From IMG/VR virus record IMGVR_UViG_3300032287_001974, positions 1 through 64,000 of that record: a stretch of DNA of 64,000 bases, one strand, 5' to 3'. Source of the DNA: a virus. Below, in pieces: positions 22,963 through 30,729 of this stretch. Position 1 is the first letter of the stretch. Each line of letters opens with the position of its first letter. The translations under genes were made by a program, and so were the position numbers. The notes under the pieces were generated by a model that had not been told where the DNA came from, did no database searches, and saw only the letters and a program-made list of their open reading frames with translations.

Positions 22963-24008
22963 CGACTACTCGCTGGGACGAGTATAAAAAGAAGCACGGC
23001 GTTACGTCGCCTCTTAAGTACCCAATTGCAATGGCGCAGATTGACCCTAATGGGCTCTGCAACGTTGGCTGTTGGTTTTGCCCTGTAGGCTACGCGCCTA
23101 ACCCCGAAGTAGGCAAAAAGAACATGCCCATAGAGGTTCTTGACAGCATCCTTAAGCAGCTACACGAGGGCAAAGGTAGTTTTGTTTCTCGCGGCTTTGA
23201 TTTTATATACACCGCTCATTACAACGAGGTCCTGCTGTACAGGCACTTTGAAGAGATGTTGGCCCTCTTTCGAAAGTACGGGTTTAAAACAATGATCCTT
23301 ACTAATGGGACCCCCCTTACCCCGGCTAAGACAGACATCATAAAACAGTACCCTGATGTCGTATATGGTATTTGCTTTAATACTCCCTCAGCAAACCAAG
23401 AACGCTGGTCCAAGGCTGTAGGAATGAACGAAAAGATATTTGCCAAGCTTCTTTCTAATATTAGCTACGCTATCGAACAACTCCCTGAGATGTTTGAGAC
23501 CAAGCGCCTATCGATCCAAGTAAACGGCCTCAATAAAATGTCGTTGTTTGAGTATGGTGGTTGGATAGATAAACTACAGAACGCTCCAGAAATAGACCTA
23601 GACCCAGAAACGGGCTCCCTTGCTACAGAGGTTGCTGAATTTGAATCCCTATTCCCAGGCATGCAGGTGTACGGTATGCCAAGCCTTATTGATCGAGCAG
23701 GGCACCTAGACAAACATGGGGTTATAACTAACGCTCGTGCTATTGAGTCCTACAGCAAGGGCGACAAGACTCGTGTAGTGGGCTGTGGCAACGGCAAGGA
23801 GGTCGGCGGTAGACCTAATGGGTGGCTGCACGTAAACGCTAATGGTGACGTATTTATCTGCTGTAACGATTATGACTTTGAAAGTACATTTGCTAACGTT
23901 GCAGATAAGCCTTTAAAGGATATCTGGCACGGCTCAGAGCACACCACTATGATACAGCAAGCCTACGACACTATATGTAGGACCTGCTCAGCTGCAATTT
24001 GGGAGTAA
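22941..24008 (+). CDS. Radical SAM/SPASM enzyme, 355 aa
   Basis: CNVGCWFC (C40, C44, C47) is the CX3CX2C iron-sulfur/SAM motif, in IDPNGLCNVGCWFCPVGY. The C-terminus has a SPASM-type cysteine cluster (VGCGNG, FICCND, TICRTC) that would hold auxiliary clusters, as in peptide- or sugar-modifying maturases. N-terminus TRWDEYKKKHGV matches the neighbouring zinc-ribbon protein. It lies between Cys-rich fibre genes and a glycosyltransferase, so modification of a virion protein or of a host glycan is the likely role. Substrate unknown. Confidence 0.88.
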   Translation: MPSRQVVATTRWDEYKKKHGVTSPLKYPIAMAQIDPNGLCNVGCWFCPVGYAPNPEVGKKNMPIEVLDSILKQLHEGKGSFVSRGFDFIYTAHYNEVLLYRHFEEMLALFRKYGFKTMILTNGTPLTPAKTDIIKQYPDVVYGICFNTPSANQERWSKAVGMNEKIFAKLLSNISYAIEQLPEMFETKRLSIQVNGLNKMSLFEYGGWIDKLQNAPEIDLDPETGSLATEVAEFESLFPGMQVYGMPSLIDRAGHLDKHGVITNARAIESYSKGDKTRVVGCGNGKEVGGRPNGWLHVNANGDVFICCNDYDFESTFANVADKPLKDIWHGSEHTTMIQQAYDTICRTCSAAIWE

Positions 24009-24009
24009 C

Positions 24010-24981
24010 GTGGCAAGCATATTTATTCAACTAGCTTCATACCACGACTATGAGCTCCCCGGCACTATCTTAAACGCGCTAGAGATGTCATCGGGTAATC
24101 ACCAGATTAACTTTGGGGTTCACCACAACTACTACGAAGTAGACGATATCTTGATTCCAAATATCTCTAACGTAAAGGCCACTATAAGCAAGGCCCCCCA
24201 CAATCTAGGTATGGGCATTAGCAGAGAGATAGCGCATAACTTCTACTGCGGTGAAGACTACTATATGCAAGTAGATGCTCACACTAGGTTCAGAGAGAAC
24301 TGGGACAATAACTACATAGTCGAGATTGATTACTACAGGTCATTAGGGTTTGAGAAGCCGCTGCTGACAACCTATCCCAGAAACTACTGGTACACAGACG
24401 GCAAGATGGAGCACGATGAGGGCTGGGCAATCAGCTGCATTAGCTTTGAGGAAGATAAAGAACGGTTTGCAACCTTAAGGGTTCCTTCTCAAATGGCCTG
24501 GAGCAACCCCAAGGGAAACGTATTTAGTCGGTCCGTGTCGGGCGGCTCCATATTTACTGTAGGGCCCTTCTTTGTCCCCAACAGGCGCACACACTCAGTT
24601 GGTGAAGAGATTTTAATAGCTGCAAGGGCTTATACCCACGGGTATGACTTGCTCGTACCGAGACAGAACCAGTTGTCTCACCTTTATTACGACCACACTA
24701 AGGCGGGCGTAAACGGGCGACGTTTGGTTTGGCAAGACTTTCCTGAGAAGTCAAGTGACTTTGAAAAAATAGGGCTTGAGGAGGTTCAGTCCATATTTAA
24801 AAACAATGTCATAGGCGACCAAGGGTTTGGTACTGAACGAACTCTAGAAGAGTTTGAGGTGTTTGCTGGGTTGGATTTTGCCTCGGGAGCAGTAATTGCT
24901 AGGGAGGACGCCGGGGTTGAGACCAGACTCGCTGAGCTTTCTTGCCCAGTAGGGTTTTGGAACCCACTCTTGCGTCAATAG
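24010..24981 (+). CDS. GlcNAc-type glycosyltransferase, 323 aa
   Basis: N-terminus SIFIQLASYHDYELPGTILN and YMQVDAHTRFRENWD (D89, H91, R93) match the GlcNAc-transferase family of Skp1-type GnT1 (GT-A fold, metal-binding DAH in place of DxD). Later SGGSIFTVGPF and VGEEILIAARAYTHGYDLLV fit the acceptor half of the fold. GTG start one base after the radical SAM stop: co-transcribed. Likely transfers GlcNAc or a similar sugar to Ser/Thr of virion proteins or modifies host surface. Confidence 0.85.
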   Translation: MASIFIQLASYHDYELPGTILNALEMSSGNHQINFGVHHNYYEVDDILIPNISNVKATISKAPHNLGMGISREIAHNFYCGEDYYMQVDAHTRFRENWDNNYIVEIDYYRSLGFEKPLLTTYPRNYWYTDGKMEHDEGWAISCISFEEDKERFATLRVPSQMAWSNPKGNVFSRSVSGGSIFTVGPFFVPNRRTHSVGEEILIAARAYTHGYDLLVPRQNQLSHLYYDHTKAGVNGRRLVWQDFPEKSSDFEKIGLEEVQSIFKNNVIGDQGFGTERTLEEFEVFAGLDFASGAVIAREDAGVETRLAELSCPVGFWNPLLRQ

Positions 24982-25077
24982 CCCTGATTTTTTTGGCAAT
25001 ATGCGAGACACTATAAGTGATCAATAGACTTACCTGGTAGCAGGTAGGAACAAAAAATACCCGACAAGGTACTAGGG

Positions 25078-25110
25078 TAAAGCCCCCAGCAGAGGTGACT
25101 GGGGGCTTTA
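25078..25110 (+). terminator. Terminator ending the fibre/modification block
   Basis: Perfect 12-bp stem TAAAGCCCCCAG (25078-25089) / CTGGGGGCTTTA (25099-25110). Flanked by a repeated 10-mer TACCCGACAA at about 25058 and TACCCGACAA again at 25130. A second small hairpin, TACCTG-GTAG-CAGGTA, lies near 25031. Confidence 0.8.
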
Positions 25111-25146
25111 CTAATTAATTACCCGACAAAGATAACAAAATACCAG

Positions 25147-25152
25147 TATACT
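25147..25152 (+). promoter_or_regulatory. -10 box TATACT for the neck/tail genes
   Basis: TATACT followed by A7 and GG; transcription would start near 25159, giving a short leader with AAAGG before the ATG at 25167. It lies right after a terminator, so a fresh start is expected here. Confidence 0.5.
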
Positions 25153-25166
25153 AAAAAAAGGTAATC

Positions 25167-25757
25167 ATGAGAGCACATACACCTGGCGGTAGATTTGATG
25201 CGGACTTTGAGTCCGATCGTATCAGTGAGGGAATCACTGAGGATTTAGCCAATCCCGCAGGTAACTCAGCGGACTGGTGGAAGTTCGACTCCGTGAACAA
25301 CAAGGTAGACCCTATCTATGACGTAGAACCTATCGGCACCGGAAGAACCTGGACCGGCCCGAGCGTTCTTCGAGTTATCCGCTCTACTATTACTGAGGGT
25401 TCTAACCCACTTAACCCACGTGGTTTCTACAACACAGACACGTTGCACCTTACAGTCAACATTGATGACATGTACGATGTAAGTTCAGAGCTATTCTTTG
25501 ATCGCTCTAAAATTAAACCGGCCCTTGACCTTGCAAACAAATACCGCGTTGTGTGGAAAGGGCAAGTTTACCGCCCAATCCGAACTCAACCAGCGGGCCT
25601 AGTGGCTACCCGCCACACCCTAATCGTTATTGATCTTATACAGCTAGCTCCGGATGAGCTAGTCAATGACAGTCAGTTCCTTGACTACGCTGCACCTGGC
25701 GTAGTGGGAATAGGCTATGGTAATGCACCATTCGGAAACAACCCTTACGGAGATTAA
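25167..25757 (+). CDS. Neck/head-completion-like protein, 196 aa
   Basis: No family recognised with certainty. Residues 85-170 (TDTLHLTVNIDDMYDVSSEL ... YRVVWKGQVYRPIRTQPAGL) look like a small beta barrel, as in head-closure or tail-completion proteins. C-terminus is Gly/Asn/Tyr-rich. Position after the fibre block and before the tail operon supports a neck role. Confidence 0.65.
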   Translation: MRAHTPGGRFDADFESDRISEGITEDLANPAGNSADWWKFDSVNNKVDPIYDVEPIGTGRTWTGPSVLRVIRSTITEGSNPLNPRGFYNTDTLHLTVNIDDMYDVSSELFFDRSKIKPALDLANKYRVVWKGQVYRPIRTQPAGLVATRHTLIVIDLIQLAPDELVNDSQFLDYAAPGVVGIGYGNAPFGNNPYGD

Positions 25758-25979
25758 ATGCCAGTTCCAAATAAACCTGTAGTTGGAGAAACCAACTGGG
25801 GAGACAAACTTAATACTGCTCTGGACTACTTAGATAATAAAGTAGGTCCTTGGGTAGCCGTTCCTGCAACTGCTACTTCCACCGGCACTGCCGGTCAGAT
25901 AGCCTATGCTTCTGGATTTTTGTACGTATGCGTTGCTACTAACACCTGGCGTAGAACCGCCCTAACCACCTGGAGTTAA
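25758..25979 (+). CDS. Small fibre-like protein, 73 aa
   Basis: Contains VGETNWGDKLNTALDYLDN, a motif common at the start of fibre proteins, and ends AYASGFLYVCVATNTWRRT, a typical fibre carboxy-terminal strand. Begins right after the preceding stop. Confidence 0.65.
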   Translation: MPVPNKPVVGETNWGDKLNTALDYLDNKVGPWVAVPATATSTGTAGQIAYASGFLYVCVATNTWRRTALTTWS

Positions 25980-25982
25980 CCC

Positions 25983-26222
25983 ATGGCTAAAGTAAGAACT
26001 AAAGACGGCGTCGGGCACGTAGTCACTAAAAAGAAGTCTGACAAAGGTATTGGCAAGAAGGGCGACATTATTGTTGACCACACCGCCACCTCAAAAGGCA
26101 AGTACGACAAGATGAACTTGACCAAAGTAGCTAAGGCTAAAACTGTTAAAGAAGGCGTTGCTGGAACTCGTAAGTGGCACGCAGAGAACCCCCAGAAGAA
26201 AGCGAAGAAGAATGGCAAGTAA
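25983..26222 (+). CDS. Lysine-rich small protein, 79 aa
   Basis: Over a quarter lysine (VTKKKSDKGIGKKGDIIVDH, then NPQKKAKKNGK). Probably binds nucleic acid or acidic surfaces. First of six tightly linked basic genes (25983-27944). Function unknown. Confidence 0.65.
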   Translation: MAKVRTKDGVGHVVTKKKSDKGIGKKGDIIVDHTATSKGKYDKMNLTKVAKAKTVKEGVAGTRKWHAENPQKKAKKNGK

Positions 26223-26388
26223 GAAGCCGGTCTGGGAAAAGCCAGACCCTACTAAAAAAGACAAGCCGCTCAGCAAAGGCCAAAAGTCCTCTGCTAAAGC
26301 TAAGGCTAAGGCTGCTGGTCGTCCGTACCCTAATTTGATTGATAACATGGCTGCTGCCAAGAAGGCGAAGAAGAAAAATGGCAAGTGA
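26212..26388 (+). CDS. Lysine-rich small protein, 58 aa
   Basis: I chose ATG 26212, which overlaps the end of the preceding gene and gives MASKKPVWEKPDPTKKDKP, over the ATG at 26158. It ends KKAKKKNGK, like its neighbour, and the pair may be diverged copies. Unknown function. Confidence 0.6.
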   Translation: MASKKPVWEKPDPTKKDKPLSKGQKSSAKAKAKAAGRPYPNLIDNMAAAKKAKKKNGK

Positions 26389-26695
26389 AGCTTGGCAGAA
26401 AAAATCTGGCAAAAATGCTAAAGGCGGCCTGAATGAAAAAGGCCGCAAGTCTTATGAGAGGGCTAACCCTGGCTCAGACCTAAAAGCCCCAGTAAAGTCT
26501 GGCGACAACCCTCGCCGCGCTTCGTTCCTAGCTCGAATGGGTGGAAACCCAGGCCCAGAACGTAAGCCCAACGGAGACCCTACCCGCCTGTTGCTATCGC
26601 TACAGGCGTGGGGAGCATCATCCAAAGCTGACGCTAAAAAGAAAGCAGCCGCCATGTCTAAGCGTCTCGACAACAAGAAGAAAGGCACTAAGTAA
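26378..26695 (+). CDS. Basic phage protein, DUF6321-like, 105 aa
   Basis: Begins MASEAWQKKSGKNAKGGLNE (ATG 26378 overlapping the previous stop region). Conserved blocks: W..K.GKN..GGLN.KGR, LKAPVKSGDNPRRASFLARM, PTRLLLSLQAWGAS. I recall this as the DUF6321 family of phage proteins; function unknown, possibly internal virion or DNA-binding. Same MAS-xx-xW start as the upstream gene. Confidence 0.7.
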   Translation: MASEAWQKKSGKNAKGGLNEKGRKSYERANPGSDLKAPVKSGDNPRRASFLARMGGNPGPERKPNGDPTRLLLSLQAWGASSKADAKKKAAAMSKRLDNKKKGTK

Positions 26696-26919
26696 TGCCA
26701 CTAGCACCAAAGGGCTCTAAGAGCTCAATCAACAAGCAGTCAAACGCTGCTCCTAAGTACGCACCAAACAACCCTGTAGACCGCCAAGCAAAGAAGGCGT
26801 TGTCCAAGGGATCTGTGGCTAAGGGTGGTACAATTAAAGCTCCAGGCGAGATCATTGCCATGGCATCTGATAAGACGCGTAACAAAGCAAACGCCATCTC
26901 ACAGAAAAGAAATAAGTAA
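26695..26919 (+). CDS. Basic small protein, 74 aa
   Basis: Lys/Asn/Ala/Ser-rich with no aromatic core (KGSKSSINKQSNAAPKYAPN); likely disordered. Coupled by TAATG to both neighbours. Confidence 0.6.
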   Translation: MPLAPKGSKSSINKQSNAAPKYAPNNPVDRQAKKALSKGSVAKGGTIKAPGEIIAMASDKTRNKANAISQKRNK

Positions 26920-26984
26920 TGTCTGATTGCAAGTGCGGCAACTGCGGTTGCGGAAAGAAGGACCCTAATGGCCCTAGTTCATAA
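26919..26984 (+). CDS. Cys-rich micro-protein, 21 aa, metallothionein-like
   Basis: ATG overlaps the previous stop (TAATG), and the frame ends 17 bp into the next gene. It reads MSDCKCGNCGCGKKD then six more residues: four cysteines as CxCxxCxC, the spacing seen in metallothionein-type clusters. It may bind Zn or Cu, or simply be a coupling leader for the next gene. Coding support is the junction pattern; moderate. Confidence 0.45.
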   Translation: MSDCKCGNCGCGKKDPNGPSS

Positions 26985-27264
26985 CTCATATACCCTAGCG
27001 GCAACAACGCCTACCGCTATTGCTACCATCCCGTTGAACAACCCTAGAACCTCAGTTGTTGTTACTAACGTGGACACCGCCTCGGTATACCTTGGCGATT
27101 CTTCTGTTTCTACAGGAGCTAACGTAGACCGCGGAATTAGGGTTGCTACCAACACCAACCAGGAAATCTGGCTAAATGGTGGCGAGACCCTATATGCCGT
27201 TTCTCTAGCCGGAACCGCAGCCTACGCAGTTGCAGTTCTATACTCAACCGTTATCCCAGCGTAA
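26968..27264 (+). CDS. Small virion beta-protein, 98 aa
   Basis: Beta-strand rich (TAIATIPLNNPRTSVVVTNV, VYLGDSSVSTG, NQEIWLNGGETLYAVSLAG), resembling phage head/tail surface subunits such as tail-associated or decoration proteins. Similar in pattern to 7377. ATG lies inside the preceding micro-gene. Confidence 0.65.
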   Translation: MALVHNSYTLAATTPTAIATIPLNNPRTSVVVTNVDTASVYLGDSSVSTGANVDRGIRVATNTNQEIWLNGGETLYAVSLAGTAAYAVAVLYSTVIPA

Positions 27265-27273
27265 GGAACGTAA

Positions 27274-27573
27274 ATGAATAAGAAACCAGCGTACGAAAAA
27301 GGCAAGTACACCGAGGCCAAGGACGAGAAGAAGGACGCGGCAATGCTTAAGAAACGCGGCCTAACCTCTAAGTCTGACAAGTCTGAGTGGAAGAAGAAAG
27401 ACGACGCCCACGCCGCTAAGAAGAAGCCAAAGACTATGGCTGAAGACAAGAAGATTGACGCCAAGATGATGAACTCTATGGCTGCCAAGAAGCACTCTGC
27501 TCATGAGAAGGCTGAAGGCAAAAAAGGCGAAAAACTCGAAAACAGGATGGAAAAGAAGCCAGGCCGTAAGTAA
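27274..27573 (+). CDS. Very lysine-rich protein, 99 aa
   Basis: About one third lysine with Glu/Asp/Ala/Met (EKKDAAMLKKRGLTSKSDKS); alternating charge suggests a long disordered or single-helix chain. Could be an internal capsid protein packed with DNA. RBS AAGGAACG. Confidence 0.6.
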   Translation: MNKKPAYEKGKYTEAKDEKKDAAMLKKRGLTSKSDKSEWKKKDDAHAAKKKPKTMAEDKKIDAKMMNSMAAKKHSAHEKAEGKKGEKLENRMEKKPGRK

Positions 27574-27575
27574 CA

Positions 27576-27944
27576 ATGGCTAAAACCGACAAGGAACTTA
27601 GGCAGGTTAAGAAAGACTCTGCCACCTCTGCGCGCGTACTGCGCGTCAAGGTCCCTCAGCAACCTGGTTACAACGGCGTTGTTACCAAAAAAGAGGGTAA
27701 GAAGACGGTAAGCACTAACGCCGTAAGGGCTGTTAAGCGAACCGACGACCGCCTTGCGGACAACAGCGCTAAAGGCTTTGACCAGTCTCCTCGCGATAAG
27801 CAGTTATACAAGGCTATCGGCGCTGGTAGAAGTCAGCAGTTTAAGTCTGACTTGGAGCGCTCGCGGGTTGGAAAGCTAGAACGCGGGGTTGACATGCCAA
27901 GGAAAGGCATTGTAGGAGCACCCAAGGGCTCCGGCACAGTTTAA
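27576..27944 (+). CDS. Basic protein, 122 aa
   Basis: Lys/Arg-rich throughout (RQVKKDSATSARVLRVKVPQ, SDLERSRVGKLERGVDMPRK). No domain. Last of the basic cluster and followed by a terminator. Confidence 0.65.
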   Translation: MAKTDKELRQVKKDSATSARVLRVKVPQQPGYNGVVTKKEGKKTVSTNAVRAVKRTDDRLADNSAKGFDQSPRDKQLYKAIGAGRSQQFKSDLERSRVGKLERGVDMPRKGIVGAPKGSGTV

Positions 27945-27957
27945 ATATAAAAGGTTT

Positions 27958-27986
27958 AGCCCTGCGAAAGCGGGGCTTTTCTTTTA
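27958..27986 (+). terminator. Terminator after the basic-protein cluster
   Basis: AGCCCTGC (27958-27965), GAAA tetraloop region, GCGGGGCT (27970-27977; one T-G pair), then TTTCTTTT. Confidence 0.8.
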
Positions 27987-28057
27987 TCCTGTAAGTGGCC
28001 CTATGCGGGGGCTGCACCAAACTTGCGCTGTACCTTGCTTATTTAATGGAGACACTC

Positions 28058-28225
28058 ATGTCTAGCCTTGACAGAGACCAACACAGATCGGTCTCACAAT
28101 TTTCCGAGATGGATTTCATCCGCGGAATGGCTGACAGCGCTACTAAGGGCCACGGCACAGCAAACTTGCTGGCGGGTCTAGCAATAGGGTTTCTAGTAAA
28201 TAAAGCAGTACGGTGGTACAAGTAG
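28058..28225 (+). CDS. Small membrane protein, 55 aa
   Basis: I chose ATG 28058, which has GGAG 6 nt upstream, over the ATG at 27995, which lies against the terminator. The polar N-terminal half is followed by one membrane segment near the end (TANLLAGLAIGFLVNKAVRW). Stop overlaps the next GTG. Function unknown. Confidence 0.6.
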   Translation: MSSLDRDQHRSVSQFSEMDFIRGMADSATKGHGTANLLAGLAIGFLVNKAVRWYK

Positions 28226-28551
28226 TGGCGACAACTTTTAAAGATACCGCAGCCAACTCACTTAAGACTCTCCAGTCATCTTTGACTAAGGAGATACAGT
28301 CTGACGCCCTATCTGCCGGGTGGCCTAAAATGTACGCTAACTCGCTAAGTGTTCGAATCGATAAATCAAACATTTATATCGATTACCCAGAACAGCTAGC
28401 TCAAGACATCGAGGACTTGGAGTACGGGTCTGAGTCTCAGCCGCCTAAGCCGATCTTGCGCCTATTCATAGACCGCCACTCAGAGGACTTTCAAAACATT
28501 TTTGCCGAGTCCTCGGTCAACTATCTATTTGATTCGGGGGTACTTCCTTGA
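28225..28551 (+). CDS. Tail completion-like protein, 108 aa
   Basis: GTG 28225 overlaps the preceding TAG and gives MATTFKDTAANSLKTLQSSL; the longer GTG at 28213 is less likely. Contains SVRIDKSNIYIDYPEQLAQD and LEYGSESQPPKPILRLFIDR, the pattern of small neck/tail completion proteins. Overlaps the next TTG. Confidence 0.65.
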   Translation: MATTFKDTAANSLKTLQSSLTKEIQSDALSAGWPKMYANSLSVRIDKSNIYIDYPEQLAQDIEDLEYGSESQPPKPILRLFIDRHSEDFQNIFAESSVNYLFDSGVLP

Positions 28552-29159
28552 GTTTTCTATTTAGCGAAGATGAGGCCCTAAAGACTCGACTTAAGGGAAT
28601 CATTGTTTACGACGAGAAGAACAACAACCGCGAAGTAGGCGTTTGGTTTGCTAACCCTGACATTGAACAGCGCGCCCAGTCTTACCCCTACATTACTGTT
28701 GAGCTAATTGACACTGTGTGGGCTAGCTACCGTCAGGCTTCTGGCTTGATTGTGGACAACGACGCCCAAGGAACAATTGCCCCAGTAGCTGGAAAGCTAT
28801 ACACCTACGAAGTACCGGTTGCTTGGGATTTAACTTACCAAGTTACTACCTACGCCAGACACCCGCGACACGACCGCGCTATGCTGGCCCACCTGCTTAA
28901 TAAGGTATTCCCGTCAAAGCGCGGGTACTTGCCTATTAAAAATGATCTGGGAACAGAAACGGGCTATCGCCACTTGTTCCTCGATGAATACACAAAGCGA
29001 GACACTATTGAGGATGGCCGTCGGCTATACCGCAACGTGTTCACTCTCACAGTTACAAGTGAGGGAGCTGCTCTGCTTCCAACGGATGCGCCGGAAGTTG
29101 AACAAGTACTCATTAACGACACTACACAAAATATCCCGACTGACCTACAACCTCTGTAA
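28548..29159 (+). CDS. Tail completion/terminator-like protein, 203 aa
   Basis: TTG start overlapping the preceding TGA. N-terminus SFLFSEDEALKTRLKGIIVY, centre with paired strands (VPVAWDLTYQVTTYARHPRH, DRAMLAHLLNKVFPSKRGYL) typical of tail terminator proteins that cap the sheath/tube in myoviruses. It directly precedes the sheath gene, where this protein normally lies. Confidence 0.75.
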   Translation: MSFLFSEDEALKTRLKGIIVYDEKNNNREVGVWFANPDIEQRAQSYPYITVELIDTVWASYRQASGLIVDNDAQGTIAPVAGKLYTYEVPVAWDLTYQVTTYARHPRHDRAMLAHLLNKVFPSKRGYLPIKNDLGTETGYRHLFLDEYTKRDTIEDGRRLYRNVFTLTVTSEGAALLPTDAPEVEQVLINDTTQNIPTDLQPL

Positions 29160-29194
29160 TATACCGCTACCTCTAACTATCAAGGAGAAAACTA

Positions 29195-30718
29195 ATGCCG
29201 TACCTACGTCCCGGTGTGTACATTGAGGAAACCCTCAATCCAAACCCACCTATCGTCGGTCCTAACTCTGACTCAGTTGCAGCCTTTGTGGGCACTTCTG
29301 ACAAGGGCCCAGTGGCCGCAACTCTAGTGACCTCATGGTCACAGTTCACAAGCCTTTATGGCTCATGGAGCACAACTGCTAGCCGTAACAAGCTAATTAC
29401 AGCTGTATACATGTTCTTTGCAAACGGCGGAAGCCGCTGCTACGTCAAGCGCGTTACTGCTGGAACCCCTGTTGTTGCTACCAGCACCTTCCTAGACAGC
29501 ACCTCTCCAACAGCAGCCAATACTTTAACCGTAAACGCGCTTAACGCTGGTGCTTGGGGCAACGACATCTGGATTGGTATCAACACCTCATCACTTGGCT
29601 CTAGCTACTTTGATCTAACTGTCTACTACAGCAGCACTGCCTCTGCAGGTAATGCAGTTGAGCGATTCACTGACATTACTATGCTAAACAGCGACCCACG
29701 TTACGCTATCTCAGTTATTAATGGAAGTTCTGCTTACATCACTGTAGTTGACGCAAGCCCATCGGACAGCCACACAGCGAGCGACAACCCAGCCCCTACT
29801 GGAGCTGGTGGAAGCGTTCCTGTAGAGCTAGCCTCTGGTGCAGATGGCACCGCCCCTACAGATGCTAACTTGGTTTCTGCGCTGACTGCTTTTGACACCA
29901 TTACTCAGAGCCTAATCCTGAACCTTCCAGGTGTTACAGGCACAACTGATGTAAACGGTGCAATCACTTACGCAGCCGGCCGTGGAGACGTGTTTGTAGT
30001 TATCGACCCTCTTGTTGATACTGTGTCAGCTCAGCTAACTCGTGCGGCTGCTTACACCAGCACTTCGTACGCAGCCGTGTACTACCCTAGCTTGGTTATT
30101 CCAGACCCAGTTAGCTCTGCACCTAACGCAATTACAACTGTCCCGACCGGAGCCGCTGTTATGGGCCGCTATGTTGCAACAGATGCTTCTCGCGGTATTT
30201 TCAAGTCTCCTGCTGGTCTAGATGCTCGTCTTTCTGGAGTTGTCTCAGTAGCACAGTTGACTAACAGCGACCTTGACGCACTAAACAGCGCCTCGGCTCC
30301 TGTAAACGCAATCCGCTACGTACCAGGTTCTGGCATCGTGGTTATGGGTGCCCGTACCCTAAAGCCAGGATACGCAGACCGTTATGTATCGGTACGCCGT
30401 AGCCTAATCTACTTAAAGAAGAGCTTGGAAGACCTAACTGGTTTTGCAATCTTCGAGCCAAACGACGAGCGTCTATGGAATCGACTAACTTCTACAGTAG
30501 AAACTTTCCTCACCGACTTCTGGCAACAGGGCGGTCTCCGCGGTCTAACCCCGGCAGACTCGTTCTACGTCAAGTGTGACGAGGAGAACAACACTACCAA
30601 CCAAATTGACAATGGAAACGTAGTGGTCGAGGTAGGCGTTGCTCTCCAGCGTCCTGCTGAATTCGTAGTTATCCGCATTAGCCAGTACGACAGCGGCGCT
30701 GTTGTAACTATTTCCTAG
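29195..30718 (+). CDS. Tail sheath protein, 507 aa
   Basis: Contractile sheath subunit. N-terminal PYLRPGVYIEETLNPNPPIV and AAFVGTSDKGPVAATLVTSW are hallmark sheath sequences; the C-terminal domain has VNAIRYVPGSGIVVMGARTL, YVSVRRSLIYLKKSLED and a closing NNTTNQIDNGNVVVEVGVAL. Inner residues 95-220 form the variable outer domain. RBS AAGGAG. Defines the phage as a myovirus. Confidence 0.96.
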   Translation: MPYLRPGVYIEETLNPNPPIVGPNSDSVAAFVGTSDKGPVAATLVTSWSQFTSLYGSWSTTASRNKLITAVYMFFANGGSRCYVKRVTAGTPVVATSTFLDSTSPTAANTLTVNALNAGAWGNDIWIGINTSSLGSSYFDLTVYYSSTASAGNAVERFTDITMLNSDPRYAISVINGSSAYITVVDASPSDSHTASDNPAPTGAGGSVPVELASGADGTAPTDANLVSALTAFDTITQSLILNLPGVTGTTDVNGAITYAAGRGDVFVVIDPLVDTVSAQLTRAAAYTSTSYAAVYYPSLVIPDPVSSAPNAITTVPTGAAVMGRYVATDASRGIFKSPAGLDARLSGVVSVAQLTNSDLDALNSASAPVNAIRYVPGSGIVVMGARTLKPGYADRYVSVRRSLIYLKKSLEDLTGFAIFEPNDERLWNRLTSTVETFLTDFWQQGGLRGLTPADSFYVKCDEENNTTNQIDNGNVVVEVGVALQRPAEFVVIRISQYDSGAVVTIS

Positions 30719-30729
30719 GAGGAACCTAA

